From contig RSEE01000129.1 of assembly GCA_003971905.1 (NCBI GenBank), forward strand, positions 100,556 through 164,555: a DNA stretch of 64,000 bases. The letters are read 5' to 3'. The notes beneath the pieces were generated by a model. The model made no database searches and had not been told where the DNA came from. It saw only the letters and a program-made list of their open reading frames with translations. The position numbers and the translations under genes were made by a program. Origin of the DNA: Moniliella sp. 'wahieum'. Lineage: Eukaryota; Basidiomycota; Moniliellomycetes; Moniliellales; Moniliellaceae. Of this stretch, positions 21,808 through 35,166 are shown piece after piece (positions within the stretch are counted from its first letter, which is position 1; the number at the start of each line of letters is the position of its first letter).

Positions 21808-21882
21808 TGGGGTGCGCATTCCGCCCGCGCAAACAAATAGGTAAGCATGACGTAAAGAAAAAAGGGGGTCTGCGATATAAAA
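21784..21882 (+). repeat. Repeat A, copy 2
   Basis: Second copy of the 100-base segment found at 20826-20925, here directly after the tail of retroelement copy 2. Confidence 0.8.
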
Positions 21883-21883
21883 C

Positions 21884-21961
21884 ACGGTTCGGTCTAGACG
21901 TAGCGTTCCCCCTGTCCCAGCCTTAAGCTCTGTCAATGATATGGATTCAAAAGGGAGATGT
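21884..21961 (+). mobile_element. Third copy of the retroelement 3' tail, about 77 bases
   Basis: Only the terminal tail (CGGTTCGGTCTAGACGTAGC through ATTCAAAAGGGAGATG) is present, matching 21099-21172 and 21711-21783. It is fused directly to the AT-rich end of repeat A. Confidence 0.75.
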
Positions 21962-24900
21962 AGTGGATATGTTGATACAGCTACATGATAACTAAGTGAA
22001 GTTGAAGACAAGAGACAACAAAAGGACAAAGGTTCAAAATATGCCTTCGATACAGGCAACAATCCGATGGATCAAGGAACTATAGAAACGACCCCATCAC
22101 CGGAGGGCCCGCGGCCTGGCTTCCTAATTGTGTGGGTGCAGGGCCATCGTTCCACCATCAGTCCACGATTCCGTAGTCCACCGTTCTACAGTCATTCTCA
22201 GCAAGAAACAGAACCTAAGAGGGGCTTCTTTCATCCTCTGTCAAAGACGAGAGAAAAACGTCCATATTAAGATAGATTCGCAGCAAAAGAACGAGACGCA
22301 CCCATCACAGATCAGGGAGAACTCAAGTCAGCACTCATCTGCGTGTATATAGAAATGAATTTAATGCCCACAGTCAAAACAGGGATCCCGACAGCATCAC
22401 ACGCAGCAGAACGGATCGGCTATATAGAGTACGACTTGCTGCGGCTCGACCCACACGCTGTGTACAGGATAAAAAAGGGAACGTGATCCGTTTCGATACG
22501 ACGCAGTATATTTGCGTTTTGTTCAGATGAGCCAGTCAGGTGTCGACATCAAAGCAACCAAGAAAAAAGGGAGGTAAAAGAGGTGCTTGGAAGGGGGGCG
22601 AGCACCTTAGGGAAGGGAATGTGCGTCGAGTCTACCCGGCCCACGCCCGCCAGCGTTCTTGCCTGTAACGCGCAACACAAACTGCAACGATTTATACCCG
22701 TACAATGCCCATAGCAAAACAGATCGAGGAACGGCCTTTAGCTCTCGTGCGGCAGGAACCATGCAGCGACCGAAGAGAGTCACAGATGATCCCCTGTAGC
22801 TTCCATCGCCCGTGCCTTGTCAATCTGCGATGGCCGATTGTGCTGTCAAACCACGGGATTGTCTTCCTTCAACGTCCGTCAACGTTGGGTTCTGCGATCA
22901 TGTGCTCATGTGCTGCACTGAGTTGAGCAAGCTGATGTGGGGTCGATCGTGTGATCGATCATTCATCATTTTTTTTTCGTGAGAGAGAAGGAGGCATGAG
23001 GTCCATTCGGCCGTGGGGGGACGAGCTGCGATGATGACTAGTAGGCATGGCAAACGGAGACCTACTATGGGTCAAGATAATTTAAGACCTAGAAAAAGCC
23101 TTTCGCTATCATTTCTGGAGGGAGAAGGGTGGGATGGGGACGGCCACACGCTTGACCGTGCCCATTCTTCACCTGCACTATGTATTATGGGCCATGTTCG
23201 AGGTATCGGCGGGCCGCTTTACTCTAGTAAGGATAGTAATCGTGGCCGTTACATGGTATACGGGCCCTTTTGCACGGTAGGGAGAGGGATGATCGATGAG
23301 CCTCTGTGCGCCCGTTTTCTCTTGGCGCCTGAGCACATGGCCGTACCATCCATCTACTACTATACCCCCCACAGAATGTATGTGGAGACGACTTTTCTTT
23401 ATGGCAGCGAACGGACGCAGGCTGGTACAACAGCTGGCAGCCCTGACGGGGGTCGCTGCTTCGCTGCTATCGACATGCACGAGCCATGGGGTCGGACCAA
23501 CATGTCCAAAGGAAGCAACACGAGGCTGTGGGGTAGCACGTAATACAGGGTGGTGCATCCAATATGTCCCGACCCTACGCAGTGCGATGAACATTTCAAC
23601 ACCGCTAGCTCGGCACTCGGAGGGTGCTGCCCGGTGCGGGAGCAGAGGGGTATCCATAGGGCCAGCGCAGGTCACCGGTCACCGGTCACCGATCACCGCA
23701 GCGGGTGGATACCAGGGAGACGCATACGTACATCCCACACATGTCAGATCTAGCAGATCGGGAGCGCTCGCAGTGGGCCCATGCGTCGGACGTACGAGAC
23801 GGAGGACGATAGTAATATGGGTGCGTGATGCCCTGAAGTCATGGGATCGGTGAGATCTCAGTCCGAGATCCGAGATCTCTGAGGCTGGGCGGCTGTGCGC
23901 TGGCTGAGGCGCTAAGGCTGAGACTTCCTCTGGCGCCTGTGCATGGGCCTGCGGAGGCACGGGCGCACTCTGCATGCGCACTCGTTGCAGGGCAGCTTGG
24001 TTGTTTGCAGGCGCCACGCTGAAAGCTGCAGCGCGCTGCTCTGGGCGCTGGGCGCTGGGCAATGCCGGCACAGCTGCCACTGAAAACGTCCAACTTGAAT
24101 CGGAATCTGAGTCTGAGATCTGAGATCGGAATAGAGTTGATCGAGATGATCGATGATCGATGCAAGGGACGTGTGACGCTATGCATGATGCCGAGGGTCT
24201 GCCCGGGCCGTCAGATGCGCTGCGCTGCCGGCCAGCCTTCTGCTGCCGCATCACTAGCAGCAGCATCACACATCACGCGCCGCGACGCCCCTTGCATCTG
24301 CATGCATCGCCACTCCCACCATCCCCACCACCACCACCACCACCGCCGCCACTCGCTGCTGTCCAACCACCCGCCACCGTCACATCCTCTCCGCCCGCCG
24401 TCCCATCCTTTGGGCCCCTGGCTGTCCGTCTTCTATTGCTGTAGCTGTTGCTGTTGCTGCTACCCTCCTAGTAGTGCTGCTGCTGCCGCCGCCCGTGCAG
24501 CCTCTCCTTCTTGCCGCTTAACCGCAGCCCCTCCGCCGCTGCTACCACCGCAGCCTCTGCGCTTCTCCCGCGCCACGCGTCCGCCAGCTCTTCCTGGCAT
24601 TTAACGGCGCTGTTCACCCCCGCCCCCACCCTCTCCCACCGCCTCTTCTCCCCCCCGGCAGCCGATCCGCGCCCTGCCACTTCTTCCTCTTCCACCCCAC
24701 CACCCCCACCCAACCCAACCGTAGCGCTCTGTTTGCGCTGCTCTTACATGGCTACTTGATTGTCCCACTTCCTTATCTCCCTTCGTGTTGACCTTCCGTG
24801 AGTCTTTTCTGTTGCCTTTTCCTGCACCCACATTTCTTGGCTAACCTGCTTGCCCCCTCGTCTCTCTGCACCGCTGTCAACAGGATACCGTCAAGGTCGT

Positions 24901-25114
24901 TTTCCTCACTGGTAGCCATCCCATTGCGCCCATCCCAAGTTTTGCCGTCTCCAGCCCAGTCCAGTCCCTCACCGCCTATCAATCCCGCTATCTGCTACCG
25001 AACATCCACTTCTGCTGTGGACTATTCTCGCGTGCTTGGTTTATTCTGGTATTTTTCGCTACCGACTCGTCTCGATTGATTGTACCATCCTCCTCACCCT
25101 CGTGCCGTTTTCCC
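21962..25114. other. Gene-poor spacer and leader of the white-collar gene
   Basis: No gene supported over 3.1 kb. Local structure: GATCGATCGTGTGATCGATC near 22944-22963, a tandem GTCACCG(G/A) repeat at about 23670-23697, a palindromic GAGATCTCAG/CCGAGATC block near 23851-23882, GATCGATGATCGATG near 24147, and a C/T-rich tract (CCACCACCACC, near 24325-24760) typical of a long pyrimidine-rich 5' leader. Confidence 0.45.
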
Positions 25115-28100
25115 ATGACCGATCCCCAACAAACCGATCTGTCCGCCTTCTTGAACATGAACCACGGCTCCGCCACCCCCTACGGCCACCCCAGCTCGGG
25201 TGCTCCCCTTTCGATGATGCCCTCTCTGAGCGGCACTAGTCTTTTCCCCGAAAATTTTTCTTCTCTGTTAGACATCAACATGGCTCCCTTTGATCCCGAT
25301 CACATCCCCGGGTGCCACTCCCCTGTTTGGTATGCCTCCTCCTACCCTGGCCGACGCTGGCTTCCCTACCGACTCTGGTGCCGAATTTGGCGATTCGATG
25401 ACGTCGACCCGACCATTTGGAGCCTATGATACGCATCCCTCGGCCCCCATGGCCTTCCCACCATCAGCACCTGCTTCTCAAAATGGAGTAGCCATGGGTC
25501 TGGCACGTACGGGCCAAGGCACGATGGGTATCTCCTCTGCCCCCCTTCCTTCTGACGCCCCGCTTGACCAACCGATGATGGGCGCGGTGATGCCTATTTT
25601 GATGGACTCGGGCTACCACCAGCGCATTCTTCAGTACCACCGCAGTCTTGCCCAACACTGCCTAGGCCCGCAACCTCTCCCCCCCGCCCCTATGTCTGGC
25701 AACGGTATTCCGGCCACTATGCAAGGGGGGCAGTCGTCGCTGTCTCTGCAAGAGCGTCGCCGCCAGAAACGGCTGGAGCAACAAGCTGCGCGCCAGCGCC
25801 AGATGCCTCAACACATCACATCTTCTCAACCGAAGCGCACAGCTTCGTCTACGGGGTTCACTCCTGATTTCCCCCCCGCCCCATAGCCGCGCAAAGATGA
25901 CAGAGGCGGCGGCTACAGTTGCCGCTCAGGTGCGATCATCTGATTCCAAGACCACAGGCCTCAACACGACGCAGGAAGGCGTCCTCCTTCCTTCCTCCGC
26001 AAGTGTGCAGGACACCGTCGACGGTCGTCAGGCAGAGGCTCCGTCTAAGGAATTGTCGCCACAGCTACCGCACCATCCCTACTCTGCGTCCGGTTTCGAT
26101 GTTCTCAAAGCACTTATCAAGGTTGCTTCGCGGCCCAATCCGATGTCAACATTGGTCCGGTGGACCAGTCGTGTTCCTTTACGATTGTCGATGTGGAATT
26201 ACCGGACCAGCCGATTGTCTACTGCTCGGACACGTTTCTTCGTCTGACGGGGTACGAGGAACACGAGGTGCTCGGGCGGAACTGTCGGTTCCTTCAAGCG
26301 CCTGCCGGGCTGGTGCAGAAGGGCTCGGAGCGATATGCAACGGACCACCAAGCGGTTGAGCATCTGGCCAAGTTTTTGGCCCAAACCAAAGAGTGCCAAG
26401 CGAGTCTGATCAACTATCGTAAAGATGGCCAACCGTTTATCAATTTGGTCACGATTGTGCCCATCACGTGGGACGATGCGGAGCGGATCAAATACCTGGT
26501 GGGCTTCCAGATTGACTTGGTGGAGCAACCCGGGTCAATTGTGGAAAAGATGTCGGATGGTTCGTACTTTGTCAATTACTCGGCCATCAACCCGACGGCC
26601 TCTGGCCCGGCAGGGCTGACGGCGCTTGCGTCTCACTGTCTCCCCCCGAGGCTCGTGGGCCCCGGCGACGGTGAACCTAACCCCTGAGGAACTGGCGATG
26701 GAGCGCAAGTTGGACAATGCTGAGAATGTAGCCAAGGCAGTGAAGGGCAAGTTGGAGCAGCCCTCGTGGGCCAATTTGATCCTGGACAATGCGCACGACC
26801 TTACCTTTGTCCTCTCGCTCAAGGGCACCATCTTTTACATGTCTCCGTCGGTCGAACACATTCTTGGGTTCTTGCCCTCGGACCTGATCGGCTGCTCGAT
26901 CGCCGACTTTACCCATCCTTCAGACGTGGTACCGGTATTCCGGGAACTGAAGGACTCCACCTCCAACGCCTCCATTGCTGCCTCGGCCCGCTCGGCGTCC
27001 CACCGTCGTGGACGCACCCAACGCGACTTGGCACCCACGGTCAACCTGCTGTTCCGCATGCGCTGTAAAAGCAACTCGTACCGCTGGATCGAGTCGTCGG
27101 GCAAGTTGCATCTCGAGCAGGGCAAAGGGAGGAAAGTTGTTGTCTCGACCGGACGACCGCGACCTGTGTATTATCTTGCGCAGGACATCCTCACCCGCAT
27201 GGCTTCGACCCAACTGGGATTTTGGGCGCGCGTGTCGACGGACGGGTTGTTCCTCAATGTGCTTTCGCCCGTGGCGAACGTACTGTGTGTACCGCCGCGC
27301 GCATTGATGGGCAAAAAGTTCCATGAACTGTGCGAGCCTGCTGCGGCAGTCGCGCTTGGGCAGGCGGTACACACGTCCCATCCGACAGCTGTGTTGCATA
27401 CCCTGTCGGCGACCGAGGGGCAAACAGTGAATGTAGTGTCGAGTTTGTATCCCAGCCCATTGATGGAGCCGGAGACGGTGCATGCGTCGGCGCATGTGAG
27501 CGTCTGGATGCACATTGCGCGTGCCACCACCAAGCAGATGGATGAATGGCCCGCCAACCTCGTCCTTTGTCCCGACAAGACCGCCAACGAGGAAAAGAGG
27601 AGTCGAACGTGTTTTGCGAGATGGCGCCAGGGCGTGGATCGAGTTGGTGCTACGAACTACACTTGCTCAAAAACATCAATCGACGACTCAAGGAAGATCT
27701 GCGTACGGTGCACAAGAACCGTCTCGGATCCCGTTCCCATTCCTCCTTGCTCGACCCCACCCTACCTGTGGGACGGCGCCGTCGGGCCAAGAACGCCCCT
27801 TTGACCGATGCGGCGATTCGGGAGATGCTCTACTCGGCGCTGCAGCCTCAACCCGGCGAGCGTGGACCGTTTGCTCCTGTCCAGGGCAAGCCACTTTGCA
27901 CCCGTTCCTCCTCTTCCGAGGAAGGCAGCGCAAGTGGGAGTGGGAGCGGGAACGGAAGCGGGAACAAGGACCGGGGCGGCACCAGTCGCTCTTCCACTAC
28001 CCCCACCGTGTCCAACCCGGGCTCAGGGATTCGGTCCACCGTCTCCTCGGACCTGTTACCACGAGAAAGTTCCGAGTCGACCAGTGCCACTTCGCAACTT

Positions 28101-28332
28101 GCGTCTGAGGAGAGTGGGAAAGAGGTCGGCAAGCCCGATACTCCCCTTTCGTCGGCCGCGACCGTACGATATGACCTCGGGTCCGGACGGCTCCACCGAG
28201 TCGTCTCTCCTCCTCGGCGCGGATTACCTCACGTACCTCCCTCCCGCTTCGTTTTCGCGCGACGCCTTGGGTTCCGGCACGGGCTCCGGCTCTGCCTCTG
28301 CCTCCGGCTCCGGCACAGGATTCGCACCTTGA
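25115..28332 (+). CDS. wc-1: White-collar-1-like blue-light receptor (LOV plus two PAS domains)
   Basis: A transcriptional regulator that senses blue light through flavin. The order is: N-terminal Met/Pro/Ser-rich region (MTDPQQTDLSAFLNMN), a basic stretch (ERRRQKRLEQQAARQRQ near 25755), a LOV domain (IVYCSDTFLRLTGYEEHE; GRNCRFLQ near 26276 with the photoactive Cys; an extended flavin loop; SLINYRKDGQPF; VGFQIDLVEQP), a PAS-B (WANLILDNAHDLTFVLSLKG; HPSDVVPVFREL; GRPRPVYYL), a PAS-C (GFWARVSTDGLFLNVLSPV) and the WC-1-typical helix SSWCYELHLLKNINRRLKED near 27640. The tail is Ser/Gly-rich and ends at the stop 28330. Frame changes near 25310, 25880, 26140, 26650, 27590 and 28165. The GATA zinc finger of ascomycete WC-1 was not found, so DNA binding would need a WC-2 partner (inference). 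Confidence 0.87.
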
Positions 28333-30063
28333 TCTCAATTCATCCATCCTCCCGAGCTGTGTACCGGTTTATTTTGTCCCCTCTGCATCGTTTTTGTTCG
28401 TGGTAGGCTGTTCTTCCATGACAACATATGTGACATGTGGCATGATGGGACGATCCTCTCCTTTTGACGCTCGTCTCATCTCTCTCCCCCCTCTGGGTTG
28501 TTCTTGTTCTTTGTTTCTTGTTTCCTGTTCGCCATCCCGCATCCTCCTTGTTTTTTGTTGGTTGCGGGGGTACCGAGGATCATGTCGATTGGCATACTCG
28601 GTCGCAGCTGCTACGTGCTCTTGTTGTCTGTTTTGTATCTTGTTCGTACCTCGTGGACTGTTGTTTGGTGGCGAAATTAGGCGCAGCGAAAACCCTTGAA
28701 CCTGTGGTCCAGCACGCACCCGTGGTTCGTGCTCGCGTTGCGTTGGCCATATGCAGCCTGCATGGTCCATTGGCGCAGGGTGAACGTTGAACGTTGTACG
28801 TTGATTGATAGTATCTTGCTACTTGCTATTCTACCCGCGACTTTAGTATCTATAGATGCGAGACCTTCCTCCGGGATAGGAGATAAGTCAGCGAGGCAAT
28901 GGAGGATAAGCTGTACATGCTCTCTCTTCCGTGGCCACTATATGATCTCGATAGTCAACTTCTCGCCTCCACACCTTGAGACCAGGCGAGACGCATTCCG
29001 ACTCCCGTTGGCAGCGCACTGCTACTGACCAAACCCACATCCATTCCATCCAGACGGAGATGTCACTGCTAAGGAGGATATAGCAGAGTGTGAAACGATA
29101 CTTGCGACGAATAAAAAACACTACAGTTCGGCTTCGTGAACTTAGGAACCGAAACAAGAAGGATGAAAATGGAAGAGTATCATAGGAGAGTAGGGCGGGC
29201 TACCAAGCACACCACAGAACAACAACCCTCTGGATCGAGATCACACTCACTTGTGATCAGAATGAGGACGGTGTGCTTGCTTGCAGGGCGAGCTAATAGT
29301 AGTACCAGATCCACATGAAGCAGCGAGGACTTTTGGCACAGCCATCGTCACTCTTGCCAATGATTCTCACTTCCTGATACATTATAGGTATAGACCCCCC
29401 CTTTGAACTCCTCGTATCCAAATAGCACATTGAGAGGCTGCCGGGTGGTGGAGCACGGCGGTTGAGGCGATGAAACGACCTTCGCCCACCATTGTCTGAA
29501 ACACCTTCCCTTAAACCGATGACCGAAACGTCCATCCGTGCGCAACGCACCCCAACGAAGAGAGAGGATGGTAGTAGGGGGGGAGCCATTGGTATCGTGG
29601 TACCCTGCTGTTCCCTGTTCCCTGTGGGCTTTGCCCGAAACGAAGAGCAAGATGAGAAGACAGGATGGACGTTGCAGTGGCCTGTGCCCCGCAAATCTCG
29701 CTGGACAACTGTACGGGTCACAGTGGGAGCGCATGGGCCCGGACCGTGGGCGACGACAGAGCGGATGGGAGAACCGGCGCGGGCGTGAAGGCCTAGCATG
29801 AGTTTGCGTTTAATACCCGTCGCTGTCGTGGCAGCGTACTTCTGTTCTGCTTGTCCTCTTTTCTGTTCTTCTGCCCTTTTTATACTCACTGGGTTGAGTG
29901 CCTATCGATCATCGAGATCATCTATCTACCCTATCAACCCCATCTATCCCATCTACCTCGTCCCTCTCACCAATCTCATCCACAGGTACGCCGCCTGTGC
30001 AACGCGCAGCAAAGTCGCTCGAGTAGGACTGGGAACCATGCATATCGCGCTCTCTGTCCTGTC
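28333..30063. other. Spacer between converging WC-1 and RPC1 genes
   Basis: No gene firmly supported. GTTGAACGTTGTACGTTG at about 28783-28804. The minus strand 29293-29889 is open for 198 codons but gives no recognisable motif. Confidence 0.4.
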
Positions 30064-33000
30064 TCACGCCGCTGTTCCCACCAGCGCCGGTGTGGGCGCC
30101 CGGTCAAACAGCAAGCGACGTGGGGGCGGGAGTGTAGGTCGTGTACTGACGAGCGAAGGAAGGCCCGTACCCAAGCCATGGGTTGGCTTGCCCATGATGA
30201 TGCTCTCGGACACACCTTCGATCCCATCGTTCTTCCCAAACATGCGGCATCAACAAGTGGTCCGTCGTCTTTTCAAACGACGCGAGCATCAGCACGCTGT
30301 CCTTCATCTTGGCCACACCAAAGCGCGTGATGCCCAGTACTTCGCCCTTGTACGACATGACGTCCGCCAAGAGCATGACGTGGCGCGGATCGACGCCCAA
30401 GCCATGTGCGCTCATGGTTTCTTGAATCTCGTTGTAGATGGAGGAACGGGCAGCTTCGATGCCCAACACGTCGCACATTTCCATCACGTGGTTGGTGTAG
30501 GTATGCGTGCCGACGACGCCGACGGTGGTCATGACTTCCTTGAGGCCGTAGCCTTCGGCCCGGACCTTGTAAATGCCCTTTTCGGGTGTGACGATCGCAT
30601 GAAGAATATGTTGGTTGCCAGCGACCACAATCGAGTCCAATTGCCGCCGCAGCGCCGAGAGCGCATACGACCCATTCTCATCTTCTCGGTCAATGTAGAT
30701 GCGGATCCGGCCCAGCTTCTCCGACATTTGCACACGCGACTCGTTGATGCGCAACTTGGGCGTCTTGACAATCGCCCGCTTCACGTCCGCCACACTGATT
30801 TCCAACTGCAGTTTGGAGATGGTCTCGAGATCGACGTGCAGGCCAATGTAGGCATAGTCCCGTCCTACCACCCCTCCACCACGCTCGTCACGTCCGTCAA
30901 GTACGTCTTCTCGATCCGGCCCTTGACGATCCGTGCCGCTGCCTCGCTCTTGTCCGATACCAAGCTGGTCTCGATGATCGGGGTGGAAATCACCTTGGCG
31001 GCATTGATGATCTCTTTGATCCGCGGTACACCGCGCGTGACGTTCATTGAGGCCACACCGCAAAGTGGAAGGTTTTGAGGGTCATTTGTGTGCCCGGCTC
31101 ACCAATGGATGAGCGCCGATCGCTCCGACAGCCGTGCCCGGTTCGGACCTTGGCACGCATATACTTTTCCCGCACAACTGCAAGAACTTGTCCACGGCCG
31201 CTACGGTGACCTTGGTCTTGTTCTCCACCACTTGGATCGACGCAGCGTCCGCACCCATGGTCAGGTCCGTATCTTCGTCCCAATCCCCTTCGCGTTCTTG
31301 CGCCGGGTAGAGACCATAAGCCTCCCGAATCTGCGCGGCACGCTTCACCACCGAATCCACGATGAACGCACGGATCTGTTGGCGGTACATGAGCGTGGAC
31401 TGGGCAAAACGAGGCTGGGCAAGATGCTTGTCCACCAGCTCTGTGATTTCAAACGGCAACAAGGTGCGCGAGGGAACGTTGCGCGTGATGGCGCGCGCGT
31501 GGCGCCAGGTGCGCATGTACTCGACCGGCAGTGCATCGGCTTCGAGCTCGGCCGGGTCCAACCCATCGTCTCCATAGACGAATTGGACCACGCCTCCTAC
31601 CGAGTTACGGACCGATGTGTCGTAGTGCGTCGACAGGTCTTCCAGCGCCTTCATCAACCGACGTTGCATGTACCCCGTCTCGGCCGTCTTACTGCCGTGT
31701 CGACGAGACCCTCACGGCCCGAGATGGCGTGGAAGAGGAATTCGGTGGGGTAAGGCCAGTGTAGAACGAGTTGCGAACAAATCCTTTACTCGGCGGGTCC
31801 TTGCTCTCTTGGCAAAGTGCGGGAGCGAACGTTCTTGGAACCCATTGGGAACACGTTTGCCACTAATAATTTGCTGTCCTACACAGGCCACCATTTGCGC
31901 CACATTGATCGTGGATCCCTTGGAACCACATACGGCCATTACCAGCGGAGCGTTGTGGCGACTCAGTTCGGACATGCAGATGTCACCCACATCTTTCCGA
32001 ACATCCGACAGCACGCCCGAAATCTTGTTTTCCAGCGTCAGGTCTTGGTCGCACCCAGGCTCGTTTTGCAGCTGGCCCAACTTGGCCTTCTCGATCAGGT
32101 CCAAGCAGCGCGCATAGGCAACCTCAACCTTATCGTCCTTGTGGGTCGACAGCTTGATGCCCGGCATGACATCGTTAATGCCCAAGGAAAAGCCTTGGTT
32201 GGTCAACCAGCGTGCGCACGTCTTGGCCAACCGGTTCATACCTTCGCTCGCCACGTTCGAACCATAGTCGCGCTGCATCACACCAAAGATGGAGTTCTTC
32301 TTGCCATCTCCCACCGACGCCTTGTCCACCACACCACACATGATCTCACTGTTCTGAATCACGAGGAAGCCATCGTTGGGCGACATGTCCTCAATGTACC
32401 CAGCGCGCGGCTTTTCAAACGTACGGCACTTGGCCTCTAAGTTGACCAGCACATGGCCCGCTTCGCGGTTGTTAGGGCGCATTAATAGGCCAAACGCTTG
32501 CTTGCCTGTCCAGAGCCGCTCTGGCTTGAGGATGGTTGGCGGCGGAAGGTCAATGTGCGTAGTGCCATCGCCAAACGCAGCGCACACCTGGGCCAACTGG
32601 GCACGGTTGAACAGCCGGTCACGCTTGGTCAAGAGGTACGACGCTGTAATAAAGTCTTGGGTCGCCGCAATGATCGGTTCGCCGTTGCGGGGGTAATCAG
32701 GTTTTTTTGACGCCCATCAAGATGGTGGCCTCGGTACGGGCCTCTTCAGTCTGGGGAACGTGCATGTTCATCTCGTCGCCGTCAAAATCGGCATTGTAGG
32801 GGTTGCAGACACACTCGTTGAGACGGAACGTACGCCATGGCCGCACCTTGACGCGGTGGCTCATGATGGACAGCTTGTGCAGCGAAGGTTGCCGGTTAAA
32901 CAGCACAATGTCATCGTCGTGAATGTGGCGTTCGACAATGTCGCCAATCTTGAGGTGCTTGGCGCCTTCTTCGCGTCGCGCCATAAACTTGATCATACGC

Positions 33001-34360
33001 TTAAAGCCGGTCACCCCATCCTCAATAAAGTTGGCACCCGGATGCACGTCCGGACCATTGATCACGGCCTGTCGGAGTTTTTCAATGTTGTGTTCGTTGA
33101 CGCGCTCAGGGTATGTCAAGATCTTGGCCACACGCTCGGGCACAGCCACCTCGTCAATACGCAAGTTGGGTCGGGGGGATGACGGTACGACCAGAGAAGT
33201 CGACACGTTTGCCGCTCAGGTTCCCACGGAACCGACCTGCCTTACCCTTGAGTCGTTGACAGAACCCGCGAACGGGTTTCCCCGCGCCAGGACCCATGCT
33301 CTGCGCTACACCAGGCAGCTCCGAGTTGATGTAGAGTGCACAAGTCATTTGGAGAAAGTCCCATTGCTCGACGAGCTGGTTGATGGGCGCGCCGCGCGAG
33401 ATGGAGGTGCGCACCAACGCATTGGCAAACACAATCTCAGCAATCTTGATTGTCAGGTCATCCTCATTGGTCGCCGTCTCTTGCTGCACGGCAGGGCGGA
33501 TGCAAAACGGGGGGACGGTGATGTACTGCCACAGATACTCCTCCGGCGACCGTGTTCAGGACGGAGACCTAGCAGCTCGCAGTCCTCGTCCGAGATGCGC
33601 TTGAACAGCTCGAGGACCTTGAGTGGGTTCAGGTCGTCCTGTGCACGATTGAGGTGCTGTTTGACGTCGGTCCCGCTCCCAGGGCCAGAGCCGCCGGTGC
33701 TGATCATGTAGTCGAACGAGTCATAGAACTGAGCTTGTTCCTCGGCCGTCTTTTTGGCCGGAACTTTTCGTGGACGATTTTCAACGGCCCCGCCTTCTTG
33801 ACAACGCCGTTGGTGTTGCCACAGTGGGGGCAGTGGACGACTTTGCGAGCGGCTGTGTTGACCTGCTTGAAGGTTTGGGTGCGCTTGAGGTTCTCGAGCC
33901 CACGACGGCGAAACGCGCGCAAGTACTTGCGTCGGTCCGCTTCGTCGAGCAGGACGGTGGAGCAGCTCTTGCAGATGACCTGGAGGATGGAGATGGTGTG
34001 CTTAAAAAAGCCGACGTGGAAGACGGGGAGCGAGTTTGACATAGCCAAAGTGGCCGACACAGTCGCTCATATCCTTGTGGCACGTTTCGCATGTGCCGTC
34101 CTTGCTGACACACCTGGAGCGCACGAGAGGGTCAGAACGAAGAGGCCGGGCCAGAGAAGAGGGGAGGCAGGGAGGGAGAGCGGACGTACGAGGCGAGCAT
34201 CGTTGGGCCCGCCGGGCATGGGCTTGTTGGAGTTGGGCTCATAGAGAGAGCGGTCGACGACCTCGACCTGGGAGAGCTCGACAATCTCCGAGGGCGACAG
34301 GACGCCGAACTGGATGGACTTGATGCTCTTGGGAGCGCCCGACTTGACGATCTCCTTCAT
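30064..34360 (-). CDS. RPC1: RNA polymerase III largest subunit
   Basis: Catalytic subunit that transcribes tRNA and 5S rRNA genes. About 1,400 residues, the usual size. From the ATG at 34360: [20 protein letters not shown], the clamp zinc site [19 protein letters not shown] (near 34060), a second zinc site CKSC/HCPHCG (near 33820-33970), [10 protein letters not shown] (near 33190), the Mg-binding [15 protein letters not shown] (near 32780), the trigger-loop region ending in [12 protein letters not shown] (near 31660), and the Pol III-specific end [20 protein letters not shown] followed by IIMG (near 30210). One intron at 34115-34189 approximately (GTACGT...CCAG). At least eight frame breaks separate the blocks. 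The catalytic motif is intact, so this is a damaged assembly of a live gene. Divergent partner is the GSK3 gene. Confidence 0.93.
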
Positions 34361-35166
34361 GGTGGGGGGGGGGCGGGCGCAGCCGAGGGAGGCAGCCGCT
34401 GGGCGGGGGCTGTGAGCGGCGATGGGCTGGGCGGTGGGTGGATGCGCTTTGGACGAGACGAGCGACGTTGAAAAAAGTGGGCGAGGAGCTTAGCTCAGCA
34501 TGGGCATTTGTGCGTCCAGCTGCATTTGAAACTTGAAAGCGGGTTGTGCTTAGGCAAGAAGGGGCGGGCGGAAAGGGCAAGCCGGGCGGAACGCACAACG
34601 CAGAGCGGCGGCCGGGGGCGCTACGCTGCCTGCCTGCGTGGGTTTGGTTGGCGCTGGCCCACAGCGCCGCAGACCCCAGGCGAACTGGCGCTGCGGCCCA
34701 GCGCAGCGCAGCCGAGTAGGGTTGCGCTTGCGCTCGTGGATTGTTCTCGAAGCGCGCCGGCATGCGCATCAGGCTGGCGCCGTGCACCCCGGGACCCTGG
34801 CCCGCGCCCGCACGTGGCGAGTGTCGCGCCGCGCCCTGCCCCGCGCCACCCGGCCTGCGGCACAGGGCCAGTGGCAGCCGACGCTCACCGGTGGTGCACA
34901 GATCAGCGGTCGTCCCTTCCCATCCGCGGCCCCGCTTATTGGCGGGAAGCGTTCATGCATAGGCACAATGGCGGATGGCCGATGACGAATGGTGCATGAT
35001 CGATGATCGATGAGCAACGTCGACGCGGCTGAGCCCGAGGGAGGCGTGGTTGGATGCGTGTGCGCTTGGCCGCTGGACGGCGTCTGGCCAGTGCACGGCT
35101 GCCCACGCCCCCCACCACCACCTGCCGCCCCCCTCCACCACCCTCCCCCCTCCCCCCCTGCACGCC
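34361..35166. promoter_or_regulatory. Divergent promoter region between RPC1 and GSK3
   Basis: 806 bases between two opposite starts. GTAGGGTTGC at 34716-34725; GAAACTTGAAAGCG near 34527; ATGATCGATGATCGATGAG near 34996-35012; a C-rich leader precedes the GSK3 ATG. Boundaries of each promoter are not resolvable. Confidence 0.5.

Noticed and set aside
23013-23543. 176-residue plus-strand open frame in the retroelement-flanking spacer
   Set aside because: Composition and lack of motifs fit non-coding DNA; overlapping frames on both strands are equally open.
29293-29889. 198-residue minus-strand open frame ending in aromatic residues
   Set aside because: No family resemblance and no start context; kept only as spacer.
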